From: Pseudozyma flocculosa PF-1 | Taxonomy: Eukaryota; Basidiomycota; Ustilaginomycetes; Ustilaginales; Ustilaginaceae | Length of the DNA stretch: 64,000 nucleotides | NCBI RefSeq assembly: GCF_000417875.1 | Contig: NW_006920882.1 | Span: 530,347 to 594,346, forward strand | Direction of reading: 5' to 3' | Shown here: piece after piece, positions 1-9,567 of the stretch | Layout of the letters: every line of letters starts with the position of its first letter | How positions within the stretch are numbered: the first letter of the stretch is position 1 | Position numbers and translations under genes: made by a program | Notes under the pieces: model-generated | What the model saw: the letters and a program-made list of their open reading frames with translations, nothing else | Told to the model about the DNA's origin: nothing | The model's database searches: none

Positions 1-250
1 AGCACCCGCCAACCAAGCCCAGCCGCCAGCCAAGCGCAGCCGCCAGCCAAGCGCAGCCGCCCGCCCGGCCCAGCCAGCCAGCCGTCAGCGAGGCCCAGCG
101 AGGCCCAGCCAGCCAGCCAGGTATGACCCGAGCACGTCAGCCCCGCCAGCCGCCAGCCAACAGCCAGCTGACCGTCCCAGCCAGCTGCCAGCCGTCCGCC
201 CATCCAGCAGCCACCCAACACAGCCAGCCAGCAGCTGCCAGCCAAATACA
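1..250. repeat. CCAGCC-type low-complexity tract
   Basis: The left edge consists of short direct repeats built on CAGCC and GCCAGCCAAGCGCAGCC. It grades into CT-rich sequence to about position 300. No convincing coding region is seen. The short open frames here are simple translations of the repeat. Confidence 0.75.
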
Positions 251-332
251 GTCACCTCACCGCTTGCTTCCGCCCCGCTGCCTTGCCGCTGCTTCCGCCC
301 TGCTGCCTTGCCGCTGCTTCCGCCCTGCCGCT

Positions 333-384
333 GTCAATCATCGGAAATGTCGGAGAGGCCCTCTCCGGCGTCTCCGATGATTGA
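333..384. repeat. Imperfect inverted repeat (hairpin)
   Basis: Two arms of about 25 bases are near-perfect reverse complements meeting at a central GGCC. The left arm begins TCAATCATCGGA and the right arm ends TCCGATGATTGA. Mismatches are confined to three or four inner positions. The function is unknown; it could be a decayed transposon end or a transcript hairpin. Confidence 0.6.
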
Positions 385-629
385 GGCCCTTGCTTCTGCT
401 CCACCTCATGTGAGTTTGTGCTGCTCTTGTCCTTCTGCTGCTCTGCTGCACGCCGTTGCTGACTCCTTTGCTCCCGTCTCTCTTTTGCCTGCTCCTCCCT
501 TACCTTTCTTTGCTTCCGACATGCTCTGCCGCTGTTGCCTGCTGCCGCACTGCCGCCTGCCTTCCTGCATGCTTGCCCCGCCACTCACCAATGCCATCGC
601 TGCGCCGCTGCACATCAGTGTAACTAGAT

Positions 630-858
630 TTTGCAATACAATGCTGGTAGAATACATACGGCTGTGGGTGCGAGGGAGGGCCTACGGTAAGCAGGCCGTA
701 GGATGCCTACGGCCAAAAATGCTGTAGGTGGCCCTATGGCATCTGGGTGCCGTAGGGGATTAACAATCTCCTACGGCACTGCCATATCGTAGAATGTCTA
801 CGATTTCCAAAATTGTAGGAAAATCTCTGCCCCTACCTATGAGGTACCGTATTGCAAA
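630..858. repeat. MITE-like element with 10-bp terminal inverted repeats
   Basis: TTTGCAATAC at 630-639 is exactly inverted as GTATTGCAAA at 849-858. It encloses 229 bases that are more AT-rich than the surroundings and contain no gene. Size and inverted ends fit a miniature inverted-repeat element. I see no clear target-site duplication, so chance pairing of two 10-mers is not excluded. Confidence 0.4.
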
Positions 859-1060
859 TTGAATGGTAGATAGGATACAGGTGTGGGTGTGTGCTGGGCC
901 TGCGAATGTAGGAGCAACACTGTCCTACAGCCCTGGATGCATGATAGGGGTCCTACGGCCCTGGGAGCGTAGGGGTCTTACGGCTCAAAGGTCGAAGTGG
1001 TAGACCGGCTAGCTACGGCCCTGGGGGTGCAAAGGAGACCTCCGACTCCCGAGGCCGTAG
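682..1060. repeat. Array of CTACGG / CCGTAG motifs in both orientations
   Basis: At least eight exact copies of CTACGG or its reverse complement CCGTAG lie between 682 and 1060. Several near copies are also present (TCGTAG, TGTAGG, TTACGG). Most sit inside CCTACGGCC or GCCGTAGG. Spacing is irregular, so this is not a tandem repeat. It partly overlaps the MITE-like element and ends about 140 bases before the HAD gene start. Confidence 0.6.
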
Positions 1061-1199
1061 CTAATTCCCTGCCGCCAGCTATGACATCGAGCCGCGTCGG
1101 TCCCGGGATCCGGGCATCACTTGAGTGATGCGCGTCCGAAAGGCATGCCCGCGGACCACCATCCATTCCACGCGTTACCTACCTCAAAAGGACCCGCTG

Positions 1200-2291
1200 A
1201 TGTTGAGACCATTCGGCTCGATTCGCCTCATCCTGTTCGATGCTTTCGACACGTTGGTACAGCCCGTGACGCCGCCGTTCCAGCAATACGTGAGCGCGCG
1301 GCTTGCCCATACGCCCGCGCTGCAGGGCGGGGACAGGTACGAACCCGGGCTAAAGACCACCAAGGATTCCGACTGATGTCCATCAACCTGCTTCCGCTTG
1401 GACAAATGCTACACTCTGCATTCGCATCAGGCTGAGGAAGCACGCAAAGCTGGCCTTGGATTGAGCGATGAGAACGTGGCAAAGGCCTTCAAGCAAGGTG
1501 AGCTGAGGCAACCGTCGACGTCCCGGCGCCGTTCCGCCGTGAACCTGACGTCCCGGGTTCCCTGATGCTTTCCGGCGTGTTTCTCGACCGCTTCGACAGC
1601 ATTCCGCAGTCTCTCTACTTCGCATCCCAACTATGGCCTGGACACCGGTCTGACCTCGCCCGACGAGTGGTGGCGGCTCGTCATATCCGAGACGTTTGAC
1701 CCCTCGCATCATCCGCCACCGCATCCCGTCACGCAGTCGCAGTTTGAAAGGCTGGTACCCGGCATCGCCAACCGACTCGTGCGCCGCTTCGGGACCAGAT
1801 ATGCCTACCGTCTCTTTCCCGATGTCGCCCCTGCCCTGACCTTGCTGTCGCGCCGTGGTATCAAGATGGCCCTGGCGACAAACAGCGATTCGAGGATCCT
1901 ACAAGTCCTGTCGGAATTCAACATGGACAGGTTCATCGACCTCGACTACCAGCACGCAAAATATCACCACAGGGGGGGCGGCGGTCCGACGTTGAGCTAT
2001 TTCCAGCGGTGCCAGAAGCCAGATCCGCGCTTCTTCCACGCCGCTGTCCAAAGGAACAGCAACGGGCCCATCGAGGGACAAGGCGTGCTGTACGTCGGCG
2101 ACCAGGTCTTTGAAGACTTTTGGGGAGCAAAGGATGCCGGCCTGGAGGCAGTCTGGCTAGACCGGCAGGGCGAAAGGCATCAGCCCCCGATGCCGGCCGG
2201 CGATCAGGCCAGAGGCACGCCGGAGGAGCTGGAGACGTTACGGCAGCGAACAATACACGACCTCGTACAGCTAGTCGAACTGGTCACCTAA
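1200..2291 (+). CDS. HAD-superfamily hydrolase, HDHD3-like
   Basis: Predicted haloacid-dehalogenase-type hydrolase of 282 residues in three exons: 1200-1289, 1431-1497 and 1600-2291. Joins are GTGAGC/CAG and GTGAGC/CAG. Motif I is DAFDTL near residue 14, carrying the nucleophile Asp. Motif II is in ALATNSDSRI, the motif III lysine in QKPDPRFF, and motif IV in YVGDQVFEDFWGAKDAG. The cap stretch PNYGLDTGLTSPDEWW resembles the HDHD3/DUMP-like group, which uses phosphate or haloacid type substrates; the true substrate is unknown. A Gly-rich insert (HRGGGG) precedes motif III. The ATG at 1200 places motif I at the expected distance from the N-terminus. Family confidence is high; exon joins are inferred from frame and homology. 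Confidence 0.8.
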
Positions 2292-2682
2292 CCAGCCGCA
2301 TCCTCGCCGAGACGGAGGGCGTCTCGTTCGCTCGCACACGCAGGAATCGCGCATGAGCAAAAACAGACGAGCCCTTCTTCATCTTTTGCGTTGCGCGTAG
2401 GGACAAGGCACGGAAACGGTCGTAGTAGTACAGGATCGGTGATTATAGAGGCGCATGCGAGATCAAGGTTCTTAGTCTGAGATGAGGGGCATCGTTTTGC
2501 TCTACCGCTGCTGTGAGCAGCGAAGCCCTCGGAAGGTGGGAAAGGGGAACTCGTGCCTGCGCGCGACTACACGAACTGTGTCGACGACGGCCAGGACCCG
2601 TGACGCTGCCGCTGTCAGGGTTCCTGCCTCTCGTCTCTGCTCATCGTGACGGGCAACTTCGGCGTGACGGGGACGGCCACAG
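2292..2682. other. Convergent intergenic spacer
   Basis: This is the 3' region between the HAD gene and the seven-TM gene, which converge here. No RNA gene, repeat or further ORF is supported. Confidence 0.6.
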
Positions 2683-3993
2683 TCAAGGCGACGACTGGAG
2701 GCCCGGGCCGTTCTTTTCGACGTCGTCGAGCATCTGGGCGCCTCGCAGGCTGAAGGCCAGGTCCGGATCCACATCCGTCCACTGCGGTACGACGCGGTGA
2801 TGCTGAACCTTGTTCTCGGTCGTGACGGAGGGATCCTTCTTGTCGGAGCTCGAGGCCTCTTGGTTATCGAAGTCGGACGGTATGCCGAGCTCCCCGTCGT
2901 CGCCCTCATCGTCGGTGAGCTGGCTGCGGTTCGTCATGGCGGAGCGATGAGCTCGTAGCTCGACCGTTGGCACACCTAAGCTGTTGGCACCGTGCGTCCG
3001 GCGCTGGGTGCTGTAGGCATCGTCGTCGGCGGCGGTATCGCGGGAGCGGGTATAGGTGTTGGCCGATGCAAGCTCCTGTCCGATGGCTTTCCAGAGGTTG
3101 ATGAAGATGCGGCAGGAGAGGGCGCTCGAGAGGGTGATGTAGAGGTTGGTGTAGGGCCACATGCGGCCGTCGCGGCCCACGGCGAGGTAGTAGATGGGGA
3201 TGGGCAGTACCAGGATGAGCGAAACGACGTAGTAGAGGAGGTTGTCGAAGCGGAACATGCGTTCCAGCTTGGAGGCGGTGCGCTTCGCCGTGGCGCGGTG
3301 GAGGCCGACAAGAGAGAGGACGAGAATGGTCGAGTCGAAGACGGGCAGAACAAACCAAGGGACGTAGGACAGCACCGGGTGTGCGCGGAGCCGAGGCGGG
3401 ATGTTTTGGCAGGCGTAGAGGCCGTTGGCCTGGCTCTTGCTGTTGAGGTTGAAGACATTCACGAAGATGAAGACGGGGGTGGCGAGCCAGAGCAGGCAAA
3501 GGGGCACCATGACGGCGCGATTGAACCTCCAGAGCGCGAGGCAGCGCAGCAAGAGGATGCCCGTGCTACCGGCGATGGAGAGGACGGCAAAGACATTGCT
3601 GGCCTTCTTGACCGAGGAGCAGGCGAAATCAGCATTGTGCCAACGGTCCCTACCCATCTCCTCTGCGTCCGGGGCAAAGTTGCCGACGAATTGGTGGAGC
3701 ACGGCAGTGATGGCAAGCGAAAAGCCCCCGATGCGTGAGCAAAAATAGGCCAAATGGGAGAGCTTCCAGCGGGAGCGTGTGCGGAGGAGGCGCCATTCCC
3801 AGGGCAGGTGGAGGGACCAGTCTGCGACAATGATGCCGAGGCCCATTGCCGCGGTCAGGAGGAAGGGCAAGGTCGAGTTGACCTTCTTGACCGATGTTAC
3901 GATGAGGTCGTGCGGGATGTTGCGTCCATTGTCGGGCACGAGGCCCGTCTGAAAGGCGGGAACAGCGGTCACGGTGAGTGTCTGCAGGGACAT
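2683..3993 (-). CDS. Predicted seven-transmembrane protein
   Basis: Intronless gene for 436 residues. Hydrophobic segments lie at about 42-61, 80-103, 132-154, 160-182, 207-231, 252-271 and 281-301, which suggests seven helices. A hydrophilic C-terminal tail of about 135 residues follows, rich in Ser, Asp and Arg. The architecture (7TM plus a disordered cytosolic tail) resembles basidiomycete DUF6533-type or other orphan GPCR-like proteins. No signature is strong enough to name a family. The second loop carries several Cys residues. The start at 3993 is the first ATG of the open frame and lies just before the first helix. Plasma-membrane location is an inference. It is divergent from the flavocytochrome b2 gene. 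Confidence 0.7.
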   Translation of the reverse strand: MSLQTLTVTAVPAFQTGLVPDNGRNIPHDLIVTSVKKVNSTLPFLLTAAMGLGIIVADWSLHLPWEWRLLRTRSRWKLSHLAYFCSRIGGFSLAITAVLHQFVGNFAPDAEEMGRDRWHNADFACSSVKKASNVFAVLSIAGSTGILLLRCLALWRFNRAVMVPLCLLWLATPVFIFVNVFNLNSKSQANGLYACQNIPPRLRAHPVLSYVPWFVLPVFDSTILVLSLVGLHRATAKRTASKLERMFRFDNLLYYVVSLILVLPIPIYYLAVGRDGRMWPYTNLYITLSSALSCRIFINLWKAIGQELASANTYTRSRDTAADDDAYSTQRRTHGANSLGVPTVELRAHRSAMTNRSQLTDDEGDDGELGIPSDFDNQEASSSDKKDPSVTTENKVQHHRVVPQWTDVDPDLAFSLRGAQMLDDVEKNGPGLQSSP

Positions 3994-5501
3994 GGCGGGC
4001 GACGCTAATGGTGAAGGATTACGACGGCGATGCTGCTGTCGAGGGCTATCGCGACGTCAATCGCCTGAACGCCTCGCTGCGCCTAGACGGCAAGATGGGC
4101 TTCCGGACTCGCTAGACCAAATGGATCGAGGTGGGAGCGTGGTTGGCTTTGTTGGAGTGAAGATGTAACGGTGAGCGGACGGTGCGGACGGGAAGGGGAG
4201 GACTGAACGATTGGCTACTGCTGAGAGGACATGGTGAGAGCGCCGCGGTCGTTTGACGGAGCAGAGGCGCAGAGACAAGCGCCAGAGGTGCGGGTTGACA
4301 GCTTCGTGCGCTTGGGAAGATGGACGCCCTAAAGCGGCGGCGAGGATGGCGTGGCGACGATGACGATGACGGCGACGATGGCGGCGGCGGCGGCGGCAGC
4401 GGCAGAGATTGCGACGGCAGCAAACGACGGTCGTGGTGGAGCGTCAAAGCGTGGCAAGCTTGCCAAGTACGCGAGCCAACCTGTCGAGCGGGCCTGCGAG
4501 GCTAACTCTCCAGGCGTTAGGTTAGGCTCCAGGCGTTAGGCTGCCCGCCCGCTCTCGACGCACGCTACAAAGTCAGATCCAAAACGTCGAAAGCGAGCTC
4601 ACGGTTCCTGTTCCGTACGAATAATCCAACGCAGCCGGCACCTCCAGGCTTACGAGACTCGGCCGGCCTCCCAGGGGAGGACCCCGCGTCGACGGCCCGC
4701 CCTTTTGGGTGCGGGGTGGGGGCGTTGGGGGTGAGCTGTTCCGTCATGGCCGCCTCCGGTTTGCCCGCGAGCTCGCCAAACGAGCATCGAGGATGCTGGC
4801 GATTTGGGCGAAGGCCGCTCGGCGACTCTTTTCTGGGCGTTCTGAGCGCGCTTGCGAGAGACGAGCCTAGCCAGCATGCTCATCGAGCGCCACGCCTACC
4901 GACGGCAAGAGCCAACTGACCCTCGAGCTGATCGAATTATTCCCGGTCAAAAGCCGCCATCGTCGTCGACTGCTGCACTCCGTACTTACCTACTCACCCA
5001 CACGCGGGCTGGTACTCTTTCTGTATAACCGCTGCACTGGCTTGGTGCTGATCTATGGGGCAAGGTGTTGCCGAACGAGGGGTGCCAAAGCGCAGCAGAG
5101 TGAGAGACTAATAACTTTTGGAAGTGGTTTGCCACCGTATACCGTAGCTGGCTGCATGGAGGACCCCGGTTGCGATTTCCAGCCCCGCGGCGACGTTGCC
5201 GGCCATCCCTGCGAGGCTGCCCAGCCTCTTGGTTGTGCCGCTGCTGCTTGGCCCGGTGTCGCCGGCCCCCGCATTTGTCCGCTTTCCCGCCACGACAAGA
5301 CGAGGCAAGGCGGCCAGGCCTTTGGGCGCGGCAGCAGGCCGCACCCCACGCATCCGCGCCCCCAATCACCGACCGCCTATTAAATAGGCCTTGACACTAC
5401 CCGGCCTCCTGCCCTCGCACCCTTCACCGTCCTCCGCGAACCTCTCTCGCTATCGGAACCCGCCCACTCTCTTACCCCATCCGACACGCAGACCGACAAA
5501 C
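3994..5501. other. Divergent promoter region of seven-TM and flavocytochrome b2 genes
   Basis: A stretch of 1.5 kb without a supported gene. It contains a GAC/GGC triplet-rich tract at about 4345-4400. It also contains a 14-base direct repeat CTCCAGGCGTTAGG at 4508-4521 and 4527-4540. A CCAAT/TATA pair near 5362-5388 is described separately. Confidence 0.6.
5362..5388 (+). promoter_or_regulatory. CCAAT and TATA-like core promoter of the flavocytochrome b2 gene
   Basis: CCAAT at 5362-5366 is followed 14 bases later by CCTATTAAATAGG (5376-5388), a near-palindromic AT-rich box in GC-rich surroundings. It lies about 115 bases upstream of the ATG, a normal distance for a TATA box. The assignment rests on position and composition only. 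Confidence 0.5.
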
Positions 5502-6998
5502 ATGCTCAAGTTTGACGAAGTTGCACAGCACAACTCCCGCGACAGTTGCTGGGTCATCGTCCACGGCCAGGCCTACGACGTCACTGAGTTCCTTCCCGAG
5601 CATCCCGGAGGAGCCGGCATCATCCTGAAGTATGCGGGTAAGGATGCCACCGAGGAATACGACCCCATTCACCCTCCGGGCACGCTCGAGGAGAACTTGC
5701 CCAAAGACAAGTGCCTCGGGCCCGTAGACCCGGCGACGATTAAGAAGGAGGACAAGAAGGAGGAAAAGGCCACGGCAAAGAAGGCCGAGGGCGGCATCCC
5801 CCCGCTCGACCAGTGCCTCAACCTCTTCGACTTTGAGGTCGTCGCAAAGACGGTGCTCAAGCCCACCGCCTGGGCCTACTACTCGTCGGGCGCTGATGAC
5901 GAGGTGACGATGCGCGAGAACAACTCGGCCTTTGGCCGCATCTGGTTCCGGCCACGCATTCTCCGCGACGTCGCCAACATCGACTACAGCACCTCGCTGC
6001 TCGGTAACAAGAGCTCCATGCCCGTCTACATCACCGCCACGGCGCTCGGCAAGCTTGGCCACCCGGACGGCGAGAAGAACCTCACCGTCGCTGCGGGCAA
6101 GGAGGGCCTCATCCAGATGATTCCCACGCTGGCCTCGTGCTCGTTTGACGAGATCGTCGACGCCCGCGTCAACGACTCGCAGGTCCAATTCTTCCAGCTC
6201 TACGTCAACTCGAACCGCAAGATCACCGAAAAGCTCATTCGCAAGGCCGAAGATGCCGGCGTAAAGGGCCTCTTTGTCACCGTCGACGCGCCCCAGCTCG
6301 GGCGGCGCGAGAAGGACATGCGCATGAAGTTCGACGATACCGGTTCCAACGTTCAGAACAGCAACAAGGACAACGTCGACCGGTCACAGGGCGCCGCTCG
6401 CGCCATCTCGAGCTTCATCGACCCTTCGCTCAGCTGGGACGACCTCAACTGGCTCAAGTCCGTCACCCGCATGCCCATCGTGCTCAAGGGTGTCCAGACC
6501 TGGGAGGATGCTGTCCGCGCCGCCGAGCTTGGCCTGGCCGGTGTCGTGCTGTCCAATCATGGAGGTCGCCAGCTCGACTTTTCGCGCTCCGGCATCGAGG
6601 TGCTCGGCGAGGTTGTCGAGGCCCTCAAGGCGCGCAACCTCTTCCCCAACCCCATGTTCCAGATCTTTGTCGACGGCGGCATCCGACGGGCTTCGGACGT
6701 CCTCAAGGCCGTCGCTATGGGAGCCACCGCCGTGGGCATCGGCAGGCCATTCCTGTACGCCTACAGCGCCTATGGCTCCGACGGCGTCGTCCACGCCATC
6801 AGGCTGCTCAAGGCCGAGATGGAGATGAACATGCGCCTCCTCGGCGCCCCCACGCTCAAGGACGTCGTCCCCGAGATGGTCGACACCCGCGCCCTCTCGA
6901 CCCACGTCAACTTCACGCCACCCTCCCACGGCTCCCAGATCTACGAGAAGCTCTCGACCGCCGTCGGCATGCCAAACGAGCCCGCCAACAAGCTTTGA
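5502..6998 (+). CDS. CYB2: L-lactate dehydrogenase (cytochrome b2) / FMN-dependent alpha-hydroxy-acid dehydrogenase
   Basis: Intronless, 498 residues. An N-terminal cytochrome b5 domain (1-80) has heme ligands His34 in EHPGG and His57 in PIHPPG. A Lys/Glu-rich hinge follows, then an FMN-binding alpha-hydroxy-acid dehydrogenase TIM barrel (about 105-470). Active-site marks are YYSSGADDE, QLYVN, TVDAPQLGRRE and the catalytic SNHGGRQLDF, with FVDGGIRR and GIGRPFLY binding the FMN phosphate. The family oxidises L-lactate to pyruvate and passes electrons to cytochrome c. The start at 5502 is the first ATG; the frame upstream opens only with TTG. The b5 domain begins at residue 1, so the mitochondrial presequence of yeast Cyb2 is absent. 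The protein may be cytosolic or may use a glycolate/other hydroxy acid. Confidence 0.93.
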   Translation: MLKFDEVAQHNSRDSCWVIVHGQAYDVTEFLPEHPGGAGIILKYAGKDATEEYDPIHPPGTLEENLPKDKCLGPVDPATIKKEDKKEEKATAKKAEGGIPPLDQCLNLFDFEVVAKTVLKPTAWAYYSSGADDEVTMRENNSAFGRIWFRPRILRDVANIDYSTSLLGNKSSMPVYITATALGKLGHPDGEKNLTVAAGKEGLIQMIPTLASCSFDEIVDARVNDSQVQFFQLYVNSNRKITEKLIRKAEDAGVKGLFVTVDAPQLGRREKDMRMKFDDTGSNVQNSNKDNVDRSQGAARAISSFIDPSLSWDDLNWLKSVTRMPIVLKGVQTWEDAVRAAELGLAGVVLSNHGGRQLDFSRSGIEVLGEVVEALKARNLFPNPMFQIFVDGGIRRASDVLKAVAMGATAVGIGRPFLYAYSAYGSDGVVHAIRLLKAEMEMNMRLLGAPTLKDVVPEMVDTRALSTHVNFTPPSHGSQIYEKLSTAVGMPNEPANKL

Positions 6999-7250
6999 TC
7001 ACGCCCGCTTCCGAACCCGTCCAAACCCAGACCCGCATGTACATGTATTCATATCCAGCGGCATCATAGTTGATTCGAACATCATGCTCAGACCGTGCTC
7101 AAGACGCTGAGAAGAGACTTGTTCTGAACAGCCAGGCCCTTGGCTGAGGCACCGAGATACTCAGACTTCCATGTATGAAGGTAACTTACATGTTGCTTTG
7201 ATGAGGAAAATTTAATGTGTACGTTGATTTGGGGAGTGCAGACATAAATC

Positions 7251-7354
7251 GCCTCGTTAGCGTAGTTGGATTATCGCATCTGTCTAATACATGGTGCCTC
7301 AGCGTGAGCTGAGAGTTAAACAGAAGGTCACTAGTTCGAGCCTAGTACGGGGCA
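7251..7354 (+). tRNA. tRNA-Ile (AAT) with a 29-nt intron
   Basis: A full cloverleaf can be drawn. Acceptor GCCTCGT pairs with ACGGGGC (one T-G). The D stem is GCG/CGC. Anticodon stem TCTGT (7279-7283) pairs with ACAGA (7320-7324). The T arm is ACTAG-TTCGAGC-CTAGT and the discriminator is A. The loop gives anticodon AAT at 7286-7288. An intron of 29 bases (7290-7318) follows position 37, the canonical site, and its GTTA can pair with the anticodon region. A T-rich run, TTCCTTTTT, follows as the Pol III terminator. Confidence 0.85.
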
Positions 7355-7638
7355 ATTCCTTTTTGCAACTCTTCGTCATTTCGTATGGGCAGGTTCAGGA
7401 CGCAATCTGCAGGCGAAACGACACGGGAAGACCGCACCATGTGTGCAACGCGGTGGCGCAAGAGGCTAGTCTATGGCGATGGCAGAACACTGTCTGGGCT
7501 GAGAATGGCACGTCGTCGTCCGGCAGCAGATGCGACTCGAGCCTTGGTCGTGCCATTCCTTCGAACAAAGGGCCGTCGCCGGCATTCTGATTGCGATCAA
7601 TATGAGGCGTCGCCTCGAGCGCCCAGGGCGATTCGGCA

Positions 7639-8785
7639 TCAGAGCTTGCTCTTGTGCTGTTCGAGTTCCTCGGCGCCCTCGATGGCTTGGCAAAGCTGTA
7701 AGGCGTCAAGCGGGGGACACAACGGGCGTGTCAGCATTGGTGTAAGCTGTTGTACCTTGGAGGGCGCCTGGTCGTGTGAGGGAGAGACGGTCACTCACGC
7801 TGTCGACGGTCTTGACGACCCAGAGGGCGCCCTCCTCGGTGGCGAGCCACTCGAGGCCCCTTTTGTTGGCGTCGGCGGGCGAGATGCTCTCTGCGGCCTT
7901 CATGAGCCCCCACACATGGCTCGTGACTTGCGGGCCGACGCCGCCCTGGGCGCGCAGCGCAGAGATGGCGACGAGCGAGGTCCTGAGCCGGTTGACCTCC
8001 CACTCTGGCTCCTGCTTGAGGTGGGCGGGGTCCGAGGGAAGCGAGTACGTCGCCGGGGGTGCAAACAGCGGGCCGTACTCGCTCTCGACGATGAAGACGG
8101 GGAGGTCCGGGTGCGAGGTCCCGAGGATCTTGAGCAGCTTCTCCGAATGTGGCGTGTAAATGTCGTCCCATAGGCCGTAGGCGGCCTTGTGCACCGCAGG
8201 AAGTCGATCCGGAGTGATGTGCCTGGTAAGGGCGAACGGAACGGGCGGAGGCAACGGCGCGCTCAGAAGATGGTTGATTCGTCTCAGGTCGCCAAGCGGG
8301 GCCAGCAGCGCCACCTACCTTCGCGTTTCGGTCGGCAGTGCCTGTGCCAGTTCCGGGTCCTGGTCGACGGCCTTCCTCAGCGCAGCGAGGTTATTGATGA
8401 CTTTGGGGATGCCGATGAAGCCGATGCACTTGAGACCGATCTCGCGCATCAGCAGCGCCCTGCTCTTCCTCGCCTCGAGGTCGTTTGCCAGATCCCGCAT
8501 CGCGACCCGGTGGAGCGACTGGAGCGAGCCCGGGTTGTTGAGGGTGAGGATGGTGGCGGTCGCGACGGAAAGCCACTCGCCCCATCCGAGTCCGCGGCGG
8601 ATGGCGTCGGCCTCGAGCGAGACAAAGTGCTTCTTGAGGGTGTCGAGTCGGGGCGTCGGGCTCGGATCCGCCGATCTTCCGGCGGGCAGATGGCGAGTGG
8701 CCGAGAGGGCCGAGACGCGCGAGGGAAACGTGGGCTGCTTGAGCAGCGACTTGAGGGCTTCGGGTAGCGATCGACCTTTGGACAT
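7639..8785 (-). CDS. AhpD-like (carboxymuconolactone decarboxylase-like) protein
   Basis: Three exons: 8785-8319, 8222-7799 and 7695-7639. Introns of 96 and 103 nt have donors GTAGGT and GTGAGT. The product has 315 residues. The region around RALLMREIGLKCIGF and GIPKVINNL, then YGLWDDIYTPHSEKLL, SHPDLPVFI and AQGGVGPQVTSHVWGL, matches the fungal AhpD-like group that carries a diverged carboxymuconolactone-decarboxylase fold. I see no CxxC redox pair of true AhpD, so peroxidase activity is doubtful. There is no clear signal peptide; the Arg/Ser-rich first 45 residues could be a mitochondrial presequence. The last exon is only 19 codons and is supported by clean splice sites and frame. Family placement is by recalled resemblance. 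Confidence 0.72.
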
Positions 8786-9567
8786 GGCGAGCAGTGGTCG
8801 TGCGTGCAGGGGCGGGCTTGTAGGGCGGGTCGAGGAGAAGGGGAATGCTGAAACGTCTAATGAGAATGGGACAGCGAGGGTGAGAAAGGAGGTGACGCGA
8901 TGGCAACCTGTGTTGGCCGGCCATTCGGGCCGTCTTTATGACCGAGCGTCTGGTTGGAGACATCCCCCCGCACACCCTAGAAACGAAAACTGAGAAGGTC
9001 GGCCGGCAGGCAGATCAGCCAGAGGCCGGCCACCAGCGTGGGGTTGGCGCGTCTGCTCGACATGCGAATCAGAAATCAGCTATGTAGAAGTGGTGTCCGA
9101 GGTGCGGCGTGTGGCCCCGACGGCGCTGGCCGGCCAACCCCGCGGCTTACCGGCATCTTGGTCGACGCTCTACCCCGCCTTCCCCCACAGCAGTCCTGGT
9201 CTCCCCGCTGCCACCCAGGGGTCAACGCTAAGGACTCGGTGGCGGTGGGTGTTGCTCGGCTCTCGCCGCCAGAGGCGTTACACACGGCAGGCAGACGGCA
9301 TGCAACATAGCATTCTGGCTCGGAAGCTCTCGGACTGTATCGATGCAACGTTGAAATTCTTAGTGTCCCAAATGCCATGCAGTGTCATGCTTGGTACGGG
9401 GGATCAAAGGCTGCCCGGACCGGCGGGAGTCGGCGCCGGTTTCCACCGAATGCGAGAAGCAGCCTGACCCCGTGCGCAAGGGTGAACTTGCGCTCTAGCC
9501 TGTGCCCGACGTTGGCTGGTATGTAGCGTGATCCGTATCCGCACCGCCGGTCTCTGCCGCGCACGCA
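8786..9567. other. Intergenic region, no gene seen
   Basis: Upstream of the AhpD-like gene and downstream of the tail-anchored gene, both on the minus strand. Short open frames on both strands show no family resemblance. Nothing else is supported. Confidence 0.55.

Noticed and set aside
5391..5501. 37-codon N-terminal extension of flavocytochrome b2
   Set aside because: It would start with TTG right at the TATA-like box and is Pro/Ser-rich, unlike a presequence. The first ATG at 5502 begins the b5 domain.
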